DNA of 32,364 bases from Verrucomicrobiota bacterium. GTDB lineage: Bacteria; Verrucomicrobiota; Verrucomicrobiia; Verrucomicrobiales; DEV007. The translations under genes and the position numbers were made by a program. Positions 23,624-31,477 of this stretch are shown here, in pieces. The number at the start of each line of letters is the position of its first letter. Within the stretch, counting starts at the first letter, position 1. Location: positions 1 through 32,364 of the forward strand of contig QQNE01000046.1 in the NCBI GenBank assembly GCA_003402735.1. Reading direction: 5' to 3'. The notes beneath the pieces were generated by a model. The model ran no database searches. It worked only from the letters and a program-made list of their open reading frames with translations, and was not told where the DNA came from.

Positions 23624-24139
23624 TCAGGCGAGGTTCGCGGAACCCTGTTCTTCCTGCCGGGGCCAAGACCAGGCTCCGTTGTATTCCTCTACGCCCAATT
23701 GCACGGGGCCCTTCTCGGTGAGCGGCTTGAAAAGGCCATCGGCCTTCGCTTCAAAAAGCACGGAACGGATCATTTCGCCGATGGCTGCGGGAAGTTCATC
23801 GTTCTCCTCGTGTTCCAGTTCGTCATCGTCCAGGGCGGACAAGGCGACGGCAGTGCCATCGATTTTTCGGACGGAGAGAACCTCGCCTTCATACCGAGCT
23901 TCCCTCGCCTCGATCCAATGCTCCATCGCGACGATCTCCTCTTCTTCCATTTCGATCGTCCAGTCGCCATCGGCTTCGTGAACGGGACGTCGGTCGGCGT
24001 GGATATAAATCCACCCCTGATCGTCACAATCGTAGCCCACCTCGATGGCTGAAAGGGTATCCGCTTGGAACTCGGCGACTTTTCGTTCGAGGGCGGCGCG
24101 GAAGATTTGAGCGTCTTGGAGCAGATTGATCTCTGGCAT
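23624..24139 (-). CDS. Acidic protein of unknown function
   Basis: A 171-residue protein I do not recognise. It is soluble with no signal peptide and is rich in Glu and Asp (EMEEEEIVAMEHW; LDDDELEHEENDELP). It begins MPEINLLQDAQIFRAALERKVAEF, a helical stretch, followed by a beta-type segment with CDDQGWIYIHADRRPV and WTIEMEEEE. The start is preceded by CCTGACACT. Its reading frame shows the same GC-rich third-position bias as neighbouring genes, and it is convergent with the lipase-like gene, which supports it being real. Function cannot be proposed. Confidence 0.6.
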   Translation of the reverse strand: MPEINLLQDAQIFRAALERKVAEFQADTLSAIEVGYDCDDQGWIYIHADRRPVHEADGDWTIEMEEEEIVAMEHWIEAREARYEGEVLSVRKIDGTAVALSALDDDELEHEENDELPAAIGEMIRSVLFEAKADGLFKPLTEKGPVQLGVEEYNGAWSWPRQEEQGSANLA

Positions 24140-24280
24140 AGTGTCAGGGTGATTTTAAGAGGCTTGGGCCTGCCAGGCAAATGAATTTAAGATGTATTGA
24201 TAGTTTGGACGAAAGCGGGCGCCTCTCCTTTTGACAGGCTTGACGAAATCCTTCCGGCGGGTTCCACTGCCTTCTGACTC

Positions 24281-25495
24281 ATGAACCCAACACGTTGCCC
24301 TCATTTGTTCCTCGGTTTCGTTCTCGCCGTTTTGCCGGTGCACGGGGAGATCACTTTCAAGAAGATCATTCTGACGGAAGAGTTCGTGGCGGAAGGAGCC
24401 AGCTTTGCGGACTTTGATCACGACGGAGATCATGACATCTGCGCCGGACCGAACATTTGGAAGGGACCGGACTTCAAGGAGCGGTTCACCTACACGCAAC
24501 CCGCTGCCAAGCCCTATGACCCGGCCGCTGGCTACAGTGATTATTTCCTGACGTATGCTTACGACTTCAATGCCGATGGGTGGAGCGATATCCTGGTGTA
24601 TTCTTGGCCGGGAAAGGACACCTGGGTGTTTGAGAACCCCAAGAACGTGGCAGGACACTGGACCCGGCACACCATTTTTGATGTCACGGACAACGAGTCT
24701 CCCGATTTTAAGGATGTGAACGGCGACGGCAAGCCGGAACTGGTCTGTCACACCGGCGGGCAGTTGGGTTATGCGGAGATTGATTGGGCCAATCCTTTCG
24801 GGAAGGCGAAGTTTCGGGCGATCACGCCCAAATCCCCTGAGAACGACAAGAAATACTTTCGTTACACCCACGGATACGGGGCTGGAGATGTGAACGGGGA
24901 TGGCAGAACCGACTTGCTCGACAAGGAAGGTTGGCGTGAGCAGCCCGCCGCCGCCGCTCCGGATTCGGTCTGGGCCTTCCATCCTCAGTTGTTTACGAGA
25001 CCGGGTGGGCGCGGCGGTTCGTTCCTCCTCGTTTCTGATGTGAACGGGGACGGGAAGAATGACGTGATCACCTCGTATGATGCCCATGGTTATGGGTTTG
25101 GTTGGTTTGAGCAGAAGGCGGATGGCAGTTTCCTGGAGCACAAGTTGATGGGGGCCACTCCGGAAGAGAGTCCTCACGGCGTCAAGTTCAGTCAGTTGCA
25201 TGCGATGCAGCTCGCGGACGTGAACGGCGATGGCGTGATGGACGTGGTCACCGGCAAGCGTCGTTGGGCGCACGGACCGTTGAAGGATGATGAACCGATG
25301 GCCGATCCGGTGCTGTATTGGTTTGAAATCAAGCGCGATCCCAAGGCTGCCGGAGGAGCGGATTTTGTGCCTCACCTCATCGACAAAGACAGCGGGGTGG
25401 GGACGCAAGTCACTCCCGGCGACGTCAACAAGGACGGGAAGATGGATGTCGTTGTCGGCAACAAGCGTGGGGTATTTGTCTTCTTGCAGGAATAA
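24281..25495 (+). CDS. Secreted FG-GAP/VCBS repeat protein
   Basis: A 404-residue exported protein with a signal peptide (residues 1-22, ending PVHG) and a seven-bladed beta-propeller pattern. It has calcium-binding loops of the form DxDxDGxxD at least seven times: DFDHDGDHD near 44, then DFNADGWSD, DVNGDGKPE, DVNGDGRTD, DVNGDGKND, DVNGDGVMD, and DVNKDGKMD near the end. This integrin-alpha-like fold binds proteins or glycans outside the cell; in PVC bacteria such genes accompany polysaccharide degradation. There is no cytochrome or extra catalytic domain. The ATG at 24281 is preceded directly by CTGACTC, and TTGACA lies at 24231-24236, so this gene likely has its own promoter. Confidence 0.87.
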   Translation: MNPTRCPHLFLGFVLAVLPVHGEITFKKIILTEEFVAEGASFADFDHDGDHDICAGPNIWKGPDFKERFTYTQPAAKPYDPAAGYSDYFLTYAYDFNADGWSDILVYSWPGKDTWVFENPKNVAGHWTRHTIFDVTDNESPDFKDVNGDGKPELVCHTGGQLGYAEIDWANPFGKAKFRAITPKSPENDKKYFRYTHGYGAGDVNGDGRTDLLDKEGWREQPAAAAPDSVWAFHPQLFTRPGGRGGSFLLVSDVNGDGKNDVITSYDAHGYGFGWFEQKADGSFLEHKLMGATPEESPHGVKFSQLHAMQLADVNGDGVMDVVTGKRRWAHGPLKDDEPMADPVLYWFEIKRDPKAAGGADFVPHLIDKDSGVGTQVTPGDVNKDGKMDVVVGNKRGVFVFLQE

Positions 25496-25557
25496 CGGGC
25501 AGCGCGCTACGCCAAATTCGTTCATGCAAGCCGGTCGGACAGCGGCGAGGGTGCGTC

Positions 25558-26208
25558 GTGAATCGGTTTCGGGATCGCCGGGAGGCGGGTGAGCAGTTGG
25601 CGGCGAGGCTGTGCCCCTTGTATGCGGATGTTCCGGGAGTGATTGTGCTGGCCTTGCCTCGGGGCGGAGTGCCGGTGGCTTTTGAGGTGGCCAAGGCGCT
25701 TCGGGCTCCACTGGACGTGTTCGTGGTTCGGAAGCTCGGTCTCCCGGGTTACGAGGAACTGGCGATGGGCGCGATCGCCACCGGTGGGGTTCAGGTGCTC
25801 AACGCAGAAGTTCTCTCTGTCTCTGACATTTCGGAAGCGACCTTGCGCGGCGTCTGCGAGCGGGAGGAACGGGAGTTGCGGCGGCGCGAGATCGCCTACC
25901 GCGGGCATGAGGGAGTGCCGGAATTGAGTGGGAAGACGGTTCTTCTGATTGATGATGGGGTGGCCACCGGTGCCTCCATGAAGGCGGCGATCGAGGCGGT
26001 GAGACGTCAGCGACCGCAGCGTCTGGTGGTGGCGGTGCCAACCGCCCCTGCTTCTTCCCGGGACGATTTGGAGGCTTTGGTGGATGACCTTTTCGTGCTC
26101 ACCTCTCCAGAACCGTTCCATGCGGTGGGCCAGGTTTACGATCAGTTCGAACAGACCTCCGATGAAGAAGTCACCGATCTTCTGGCGCGGGCCGCCAAAT
26201 CCTGCTAG
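25558..26208 (+). CDS. Phosphoribosyltransferase family protein (PRTase type I)
   Basis: A 216-residue cytosolic protein starting with GTG at 25558, preceded by a purine-rich GGCGAGGG. The PRPP-binding loop VLLIDDGVATGAS is at about 128-140, with the two Asp residues and the TGAS loop typical of type I PRTases. The N-terminal LALPRGGVPVAFEVA segment (about 31-45) and the VRKLGLPGYEELAMGAI stretch (58-73) match the stand-alone 'predicted phosphoribosyltransferase' family often found near stress genes, whose substrate is unknown. It is neither UPRT nor HGPRT by motif. It lies 62 bases after the FG-GAP gene. Confidence 0.85.
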   Translation: MNRFRDRREAGEQLAARLCPLYADVPGVIVLALPRGGVPVAFEVAKALRAPLDVFVVRKLGLPGYEELAMGAIATGGVQVLNAEVLSVSDISEATLRGVCEREERELRRREIAYRGHEGVPELSGKTVLLIDDGVATGASMKAAIEAVRRQRPQRLVVAVPTAPASSRDDLEALVDDLFVLTSPEPFHAVGQVYDQFEQTSDEEVTDLLARAAKSC

Positions 26209-26252
26209 AAAATCCGGTCAATTGTCCCTAGGGTCGGAGGCTCGTCCTCCCG

Positions 26253-27440
26253 ATGAATGTGCGAATCAAGCCCCAGCCATGGCAGCGCTTTCTGCATGAT
26301 TCGTATGCAAGTCTTCCGCGGGCCCTGAAACCGCCGTTGCGGTTTGTGCCGGTCGAAGCGGCACCCTGCCGCCGCGAACCCCGGGTCCTGCAAAGCGCCG
26401 GGAGCGCGGTGCTGGTGCATCCGTTGCAGACGGCATTTCTGGGCGGTCCGCCACAACAGTCGGAGTTGCGATGGCCCGAGCGCTGCCTCCACACGTTTGG
26501 TGAGGTGCGGTTGTGCGGCGATCAAGCGCGCATCTTTTTTGATGAGGCATCGACCATCGGTCCCGGCACATTTGTCTGGGCGGAGAAAGCGGCGAAAATC
26601 CGGCGCCCCCTGCCGGGAGTGCGGGGGCGCGCCTGTGGCAGGGTGTTTCACCTCACGGGTGAGGATCACGACAACCGGGCGCACTTTCTTTTTGAGTATC
26701 TGCCTCGGCTCTATGTGAGTCGGGAGTTGCGGGAACCTGGCACGCGCTTGTTGGTGGCCCCGGGGCACGCCAAGTGGCAGCGGCGGTATCTGGAATTATT
26801 GGAGATTCCTGTGGAGATGGTCATGGAAGGATCTCCCGGGACGCTGCGCGCGGAGGCAGTGGAGTTTGTGCCTTTGCTTGGGGGGGAAGATCAGTATCCG
26901 CATCTTGGAAATCCTGCCACGTTTCGGGAGATGTTGGGTGAATTGCACGCTTCAATCCGGCGCCGGGGCTGGGCAGGAAGCGAGGTGGCAGGGCACGGGA
27001 GATCCCTGCTCTGGATCTCCCGTCAGGATGCCCCGGGGCGCAGGCTCGGCAACGAAGCCGAATTGATCGATATCGCCCGGGCGCACTATGCAGAGGTCCG
27101 GGTGATCCTCCTGTCAGAGATCCCCTTTGAGGAACAGATCCGGCTGATCAACCGGTATGATCACATCGCGGGGGCACACGGACAGGGGATGCATCTGGCG
27201 GCCCTGACGCGTGGAAAACGAATTCTGTTCTTGGAGCAGGGGAAGCGCACCCGGGATCAGAGTTGGGGCGCAGCCTTCCGCAATGTCGCCGAACTTGCGG
27301 GGAACGAGGCGGTCAGTCTGCATAGCGGGATTCCCTATGCAGGAACGGGCCGGGACTGGTGGTATCCACGCGAGAAGTTCGAGGCGGACTTGCGGAGGCT
27401 GGCGGAAGTCGCACCTCAGACGTCCTTGGGCACCACGTAA
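26253..27440 (+). CDS. Glycosyltransferase family 61 (DUF563) protein
   Basis: A 395-residue protein recognisable as GT61: an N-terminal variable part, then the beta-alpha segment with HLTGEDHDNRAHFLFEYLPRL near 129-150, a middle LLVAPGHAKWQRRYLELL, and the C-terminal catalytic portion with LLWISRQDAPGRRLGNEAEL, VRVILLSEIPFEEQIRLINRYD and the hallmark GAHGQGMHLAAL near 307-318. GT61 enzymes transfer pentoses or hexoses to glycans. There is no signal peptide or membrane helix, so it acts at the cytoplasmic face, likely in envelope or capsule assembly. It starts 45 bases after the PRTase. Its last 25 bases overlap the convergent Gfo/Idh/MocA gene. Confidence 0.8.
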   Translation: MNVRIKPQPWQRFLHDSYASLPRALKPPLRFVPVEAAPCRREPRVLQSAGSAVLVHPLQTAFLGGPPQQSELRWPERCLHTFGEVRLCGDQARIFFDEASTIGPGTFVWAEKAAKIRRPLPGVRGRACGRVFHLTGEDHDNRAHFLFEYLPRLYVSRELREPGTRLLVAPGHAKWQRRYLELLEIPVEMVMEGSPGTLRAEAVEFVPLLGGEDQYPHLGNPATFREMLGELHASIRRRGWAGSEVAGHGRSLLWISRQDAPGRRLGNEAELIDIARAHYAEVRVILLSEIPFEEQIRLINRYDHIAGAHGQGMHLAALTRGKRILFLEQGKRTRDQSWGAAFRNVAELAGNEAVSLHSGIPYAGTGRDWWYPREKFEADLRRLAEVAPQTSLGTT

Positions 27441-28915
27441 GGTTCACGGTAGACGCGCGTGGCCAGTGCGTTGGCAGGGGCGTCGAGATCTCCGTTGCCC
27501 TCGAACCATTCGGTCTTGGGATTGAACTTCAGAGAGGGGCCGAGGGTCAGGGCGGGGCCTTTGAGATCGACTTCATTCCTGGCCAGGTGTTCTGCCATGG
27601 CCGCGTAGCGTTCGGAGAGGAGTTTGCTGTCCTGAAGACGATCACGGATCTCCCCATCACTCAGCTTCTTGCCGAGCAAGTGCGAGACATTGCCGGTGTG
27701 GCAGAGGGCGGAGGAGAGGTGGGTTTCCTCGCAATCCGCATGGAGATCGGAGACCTTGCCGGACCGAATCGCCGCAATGAAGTTTTCGAAGTGGGTCTTT
27801 TGGTCGACCTTCCCGGGAATCTTGGTGATCTCCTTGCCGAAGTTGTCGGTCACCATGACCGCGGCACTGTGGTTCACGTAGACCCGACCGCCCTCGCACT
27901 GCACCACGATGGCGATGCCGCTTCCCGATTTCGCGAATTCCTCCGGCACGTCCATCGGTTTCCAGCCGCTGGTTTGCGACGCTTTGTCGCGCGGCAGGCC
28001 GCGGGTTTCAAAAATCAGGGGAGCGGGGGCATAGTCATGCCAGACGATCTGGGTGTTGGGCGTCTCCCCGTCGTCGTCGTAGCCGAGGCGGGCGCCGATC
28101 GACATTACCAACGGAGAGAGTTCATTGACGCCGAGGAACCAGCGGGCCACGTCCATCTGGTGGATGCCCTGGTTGCCCATGTCGCCATTGCCATACTCGA
28201 AAAACCAGTGCCAGTCGTAGTGGAATTTTTTGCGGCGGAGAGGTTTTTCGACCTTGGCAGGGCCGCACCACTTGTCGTAGTCGACATTCGCCGGGATTTC
28301 TCCGTTGCCGCCCTTTCCGATGGAGGGACGGGCCTTGTAGCAGCATCCCTTGACGAACTGGATTTTGCCCAGGTTCCCCGCTTTCACGTAGGCCACGGCG
28401 TTGCTGATGGTTTCCATGGAGCGGGCTTGGGTGCCTCCCTGACACATGAGCCCCTGCTTGCGGGCGACCTTCACCAGTTGACGACCTTCCCAAACGTTAT
28501 GGGAGATCGGTTTTTCGATGTAGGCATGTTTGCCGGCCTGAAGCGCCCAGATGCCCGAGAGGGCGTGCCAGTGGTTCGGCGTGGCGGTGGCAAAGGCATC
28601 GATTTCCCCGCTGTCGAGCATCTCGCGCATGTCGACAAAGCCCTTCACCTTGAAGCCTTGTTGCTCGGAAAGTTTCACGACGCGCGAGTCGAGAACGTTT
28701 TGATCGACATCGCAAATCGCGGCGACGCGCACGCCGTTCATCTTGGAGAATGCGTCGAGGTGGGAGGCTCCTCTTCCGTTGACCCCGACGACGCCAACCC
28801 GGATGTCTCCGTTGGCACCGAGCACGCGGGAATTTGGGAGGGCCAGAGCGGCTCCGAAACCAGCCACTCCTCTGACGAAGGAGCGGCGGGAGGTGGTGGT
28901 TTTTTGAATCGACAT
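27416..28915 (-). CDS. Tat-exported Gfo/Idh/MocA family oxidoreductase
   Basis: A 499-residue periplasmic NAD(P)-dependent sugar oxidoreductase. ATG at 28915 gives a Tat signal: SRRSFVRG with Arg10-Arg11, then GFGAALALP and a cleavage zone near 33. The Rossmann domain follows: IRVGVVGVNGRGASH (38-52), ICDV at 68-70, TATPNHWHA near 111-118 and the catalytic-lysine motif EKPISHN with EKP at 134-136. The C-terminal domain has GNQGIHQMDVARWFLG near 240 and is typical of planctomycete/verrucomicrobial Gfo/Idh proteins. The substrate is unknown. How the bound nucleotide is recycled outside the cytoplasm is unclear, though some Tat-exported members carry tightly bound NADP (glucose-fructose oxidoreductase). 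Confidence 0.92.
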   Translation of the reverse strand: MSIQKTTTSRRSFVRGVAGFGAALALPNSRVLGANGDIRVGVVGVNGRGASHLDAFSKMNGVRVAAICDVDQNVLDSRVVKLSEQQGFKVKGFVDMREMLDSGEIDAFATATPNHWHALSGIWALQAGKHAYIEKPISHNVWEGRQLVKVARKQGLMCQGGTQARSMETISNAVAYVKAGNLGKIQFVKGCCYKARPSIGKGGNGEIPANVDYDKWCGPAKVEKPLRRKKFHYDWHWFFEYGNGDMGNQGIHQMDVARWFLGVNELSPLVMSIGARLGYDDDGETPNTQIVWHDYAPAPLIFETRGLPRDKASQTSGWKPMDVPEEFAKSGSGIAIVVQCEGGRVYVNHSAAVMVTDNFGKEITKIPGKVDQKTHFENFIAAIRSGKVSDLHADCEETHLSSALCHTGNVSHLLGKKLSDGEIRDRLQDSKLLSERYAAMAEHLARNEVDLKGPALTLGPSLKFNPKTEWFEGNGDLDAPANALATRVYREPYVVPKDV

Positions 28916-28992
28916 GGCGAAACGAATAGGGAGTTCCGGCTGGGATGACAAGAAAGAGTTGCGATCAGAACGTTTTCGCCCTCTGCGACGAG

Positions 28993-31206
28993 TCAGGAAC
29001 CGTCATCGGAATCCCGGGTCGCCCGCCTCAGAAAGGCCCGGTAGAAGTGAAGTTTGGCGTAAGTGATTTCGCCGCCCAACGCCTGGTGAATGGGGCCGAG
29101 CGAATCGAGGCCGAGTTCCTCGTTGGCGATGGCGGCGGCGATCCGCTCTTCTTCGGCCTCGCTGTAGAAATCCCGCGGGTTGAGATCGATCAGACCGTTG
29201 GCCACTGCCTGGGCGAGATGGCCGCAGATGGTGCCTTCGGTGAGGTTGCGGAGGGCGGCGATGGTCGGGATGTCTTGACCTTCCTGGAAGAGGCGGAGGC
29301 TTTCCAGGGCGGTGCCATTTCGTCCGCCTTCGCTTTTCACGGGCCGCGCCGGGTCCGGCGGGGCGGCGGCAAAAGAGAGCCGTTCGTGGTGCTCGAGCCA
29401 AGAGGCGATCTCAGCCAGAAACAGTTCTCCGTAATCCGTCAGTTTCTGAACTCCCACGCCCGGGATCGCCAGAAATTCCTCCGCTGTGGCGGGGTAGCGA
29501 AGCGCCAGGTAGCGGAGAGTCTTGTCCCCAAAAATGACAAAGGGTGGGACGTTTCGTTGATCGGCGAGGCGCTTGCGCAGTTCCCGGAGGGCTTGGAAGA
29601 GGCCCTCGTCGCACGGGATCTCACCGGAGCGGGCCACCTTGGCCGGGCTGGAGGCACCCTTCTCCGGACGGCGCGGCGGGCGGGTCAGGAAAAGGGGTTC
29701 GCTCCCGCGGAGAAAGGCGCGGCCCGCATCGGTGAGGCCGATGGTCTGAAAGTTGTCCTCGCTGATCTGGGCGAAACCCGCCTGGACCAGTTGCCTGCCA
29801 ATTTCCCGCCAGTCCTCCCGGGGGATTTCCCTGCCGATGCCGTAGGTGCTCAGGGTGTCGTGACGCCATTTGCGGACTTTCTCCGTGTTGGCCCCGGTGA
29901 GCACTTCCACGACATGATTCATCCCCAAATCAAAGCGGCTCCTCTCCCGGATCCGAAACAGGCAGGAGAGGAATTTTTTGGCTTCCAGGGTGGCATCGAA
30001 TGTTTCCCGGGGGTGAAGGCAGACGTCGCAGGCGCCGCAGTTGTCCCCGGGCCAAGTCTCCCCGAAGTAGCGCAGCAACACGCGGCGCCGGCATTCCTGG
30101 CTTTCCGCGTAATCGATCATTTGGCCCATCTGACGGCGGGCCACTGCGGCGGCGGCCGTATCGGTCATTTCGTCGAGAAACCGGAGGTTGCGCATGAAAT
30201 CTCCCTTGGAGAAAAGGAGGACGCAGTCGGAGGGGAGACCGTCCCGCCCGGCGCGCCCGGTCTCCTGATAGTAGCTCTCCATGTTCTTCGGCAGATCGGC
30301 GTGGATCACGTAGCGGACGTCCGGTTTGTCGATTCCCATGCCGAAAGCGACGGTGGCGCAGATGACCCGGGTGCGATCGCGGATGAAGGCCTCCTGGTTT
30401 TCTGAGCGGATTTGGGGATCGAGGCCGGCGTGGTAGGCAAGGGCGGGAATTCCTTCTGCAGCGAGGGCGGCCGCCATTTGCTCGGTTCCCTTCCGGCTTT
30501 GAAAGTAGACAATGCCAGCCTCGCCTGGCCGGTTTTGCACAAAATCGCAGACTTGGCGGACCGGTTGGGCCTTCGGGAGGATGGTGTAGCTGAGGTTGGG
30601 GCGATTGAAGCTGGCGACGAACACCTCGGGCTCGCGAAGGGCCAGTTGGGTCACGAGATCCTCTCGGACGCGCCGGGTCGCCGTGGCCGTGAGGGCGAGA
30701 AAAGGGACCCCGGGAAGCTGTTCCCTGAGGCGGGCCAGTTGCCGGTATTCCGGGCGGAAATCGTGCCCCCACTCGCTGACGCAATGGGCTTCATCCACGG
30801 CCACGCCCTGCACGCCCCAGCGTCTCAGGTCGTCGGCGAATCCCCCGCTCATCACTCGTTCCGGCGCGGCGTAGAGGAGTTTGTAGATGCCCTGGTCCAA
30901 CCCCGAGATCCGGAGCCGCGCCTCTTCGGGATCGATTGAGGAGTTGAGAAAGGTGGCGGCCACGCCGTTCGCCACCAACCCGTCGACCTGATCTTTCATG
31001 AGGGCGATGAGGGGAGAGATGACCAGGGTGAGACCGTCCCGGGCCAGGGCGGGAACCTGATAACAGATCGACTTGCCCGCTCCGGTGGGCAGGATGGCGA
31101 CCACGTCGCGCCCGGCCAGGGAAGCCTGAATGATCTCCTCCTGGAAAGGGCGGAAGGAATCGTATCCGTAGACCTCCTTGAGGATGGCGTGGATGTTCCG
31201 GGCCAT
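28993..31206 (-). CDS. recQ: ATP-dependent DNA helicase RecQ
   Basis: A 737-residue 3'-5' DNA helicase for recombination and replication-fork repair. I place the start at the ATG at 31206 (MARNIHAILKEVYGYDSFRPFQ); frame-open sequence upstream to 31479 is not helicase-like. The motifs are the Q-motif FRPFQ, Walker A TGAGKS at 41-46, DEAH at 138-141, TATAT near 173, and the RecQ zinc-binding Cys372, Cys390, Cys393 and Cys396. An RQC winged helix follows, then HRDC (about 520-595, with GDKTLRYLALRYPATAEEFLAIPGVG), and an HTH_40-like C-terminal domain (about 640-737). This longer form with HRDC and HTH_40 is typical of bacterial RecQ outside the enterics. It is divergent from the EamA gene. Confidence 0.94.
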   Translation of the reverse strand: MARNIHAILKEVYGYDSFRPFQEEIIQASLAGRDVVAILPTGAGKSICYQVPALARDGLTLVISPLIALMKDQVDGLVANGVAATFLNSSIDPEEARLRISGLDQGIYKLLYAAPERVMSGGFADDLRRWGVQGVAVDEAHCVSEWGHDFRPEYRQLARLREQLPGVPFLALTATATRRVREDLVTQLALREPEVFVASFNRPNLSYTILPKAQPVRQVCDFVQNRPGEAGIVYFQSRKGTEQMAAALAAEGIPALAYHAGLDPQIRSENQEAFIRDRTRVICATVAFGMGIDKPDVRYVIHADLPKNMESYYQETGRAGRDGLPSDCVLLFSKGDFMRNLRFLDEMTDTAAAAVARRQMGQMIDYAESQECRRRVLLRYFGETWPGDNCGACDVCLHPRETFDATLEAKKFLSCLFRIRERSRFDLGMNHVVEVLTGANTEKVRKWRHDTLSTYGIGREIPREDWREIGRQLVQAGFAQISEDNFQTIGLTDAGRAFLRGSEPLFLTRPPRRPEKGASSPAKVARSGEIPCDEGLFQALRELRKRLADQRNVPPFVIFGDKTLRYLALRYPATAEEFLAIPGVGVQKLTDYGELFLAEIASWLEHHERLSFAAAPPDPARPVKSEGGRNGTALESLRLFQEGQDIPTIAALRNLTEGTICGHLAQAVANGLIDLNPRDFYSEAEEERIAAAIANEELGLDSLGPIHQALGGEITYAKLHFYRAFLRRATRDSDDGS

Positions 31207-31477
31207 GCCTAGCCTTGGCTGTGTCAGGACCAAGATGCAAGCGCGAGTCAACGCGTGATTGCCGATGCCGTGAATTTGGTCTAAGGTGAGGATTGGCGGT
31301 CCCTTGTCGGCGAACCTCATGGAAACACTTGTCCGGCGAAAGACCGATCCGCAATCGTTGGGCACTCGGGGGGAGTTTCCCGCGGATGGCCATGAGCTGG
31401 AGAAGGCTGCCGCGCGACCTTCGTGGGAGGGTTCGATGAGCCGGCGGCCGCGCGCCGATCGTTGACGCAGTTCCGGC
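31207..31477. other. Intergenic region between divergent recQ and EamA genes
   Basis: These 271 bases contain no convincing gene; the open frame on the minus strand is only an upstream extension of recQ with no helicase or signal features. It must hold the recQ promoter and probably the EamA promoter, but no clear -35/-10 pair is visible. Confidence 0.4.

Noticed and set aside
23608-23630. Bidirectional terminator between the lipase-like and acidic-protein genes
   Set aside because: Only a short CCC-GTT-GGG hairpin is present, with no T-run on either strand.
27359-30405. Two long plus-strand frames, 27359-28948 and 28945-30405
   Set aside because: They are antisense to the Gfo/Idh/MocA and RecQ genes, both of which have full motif sets; the plus-strand frames show only low-complexity composition.
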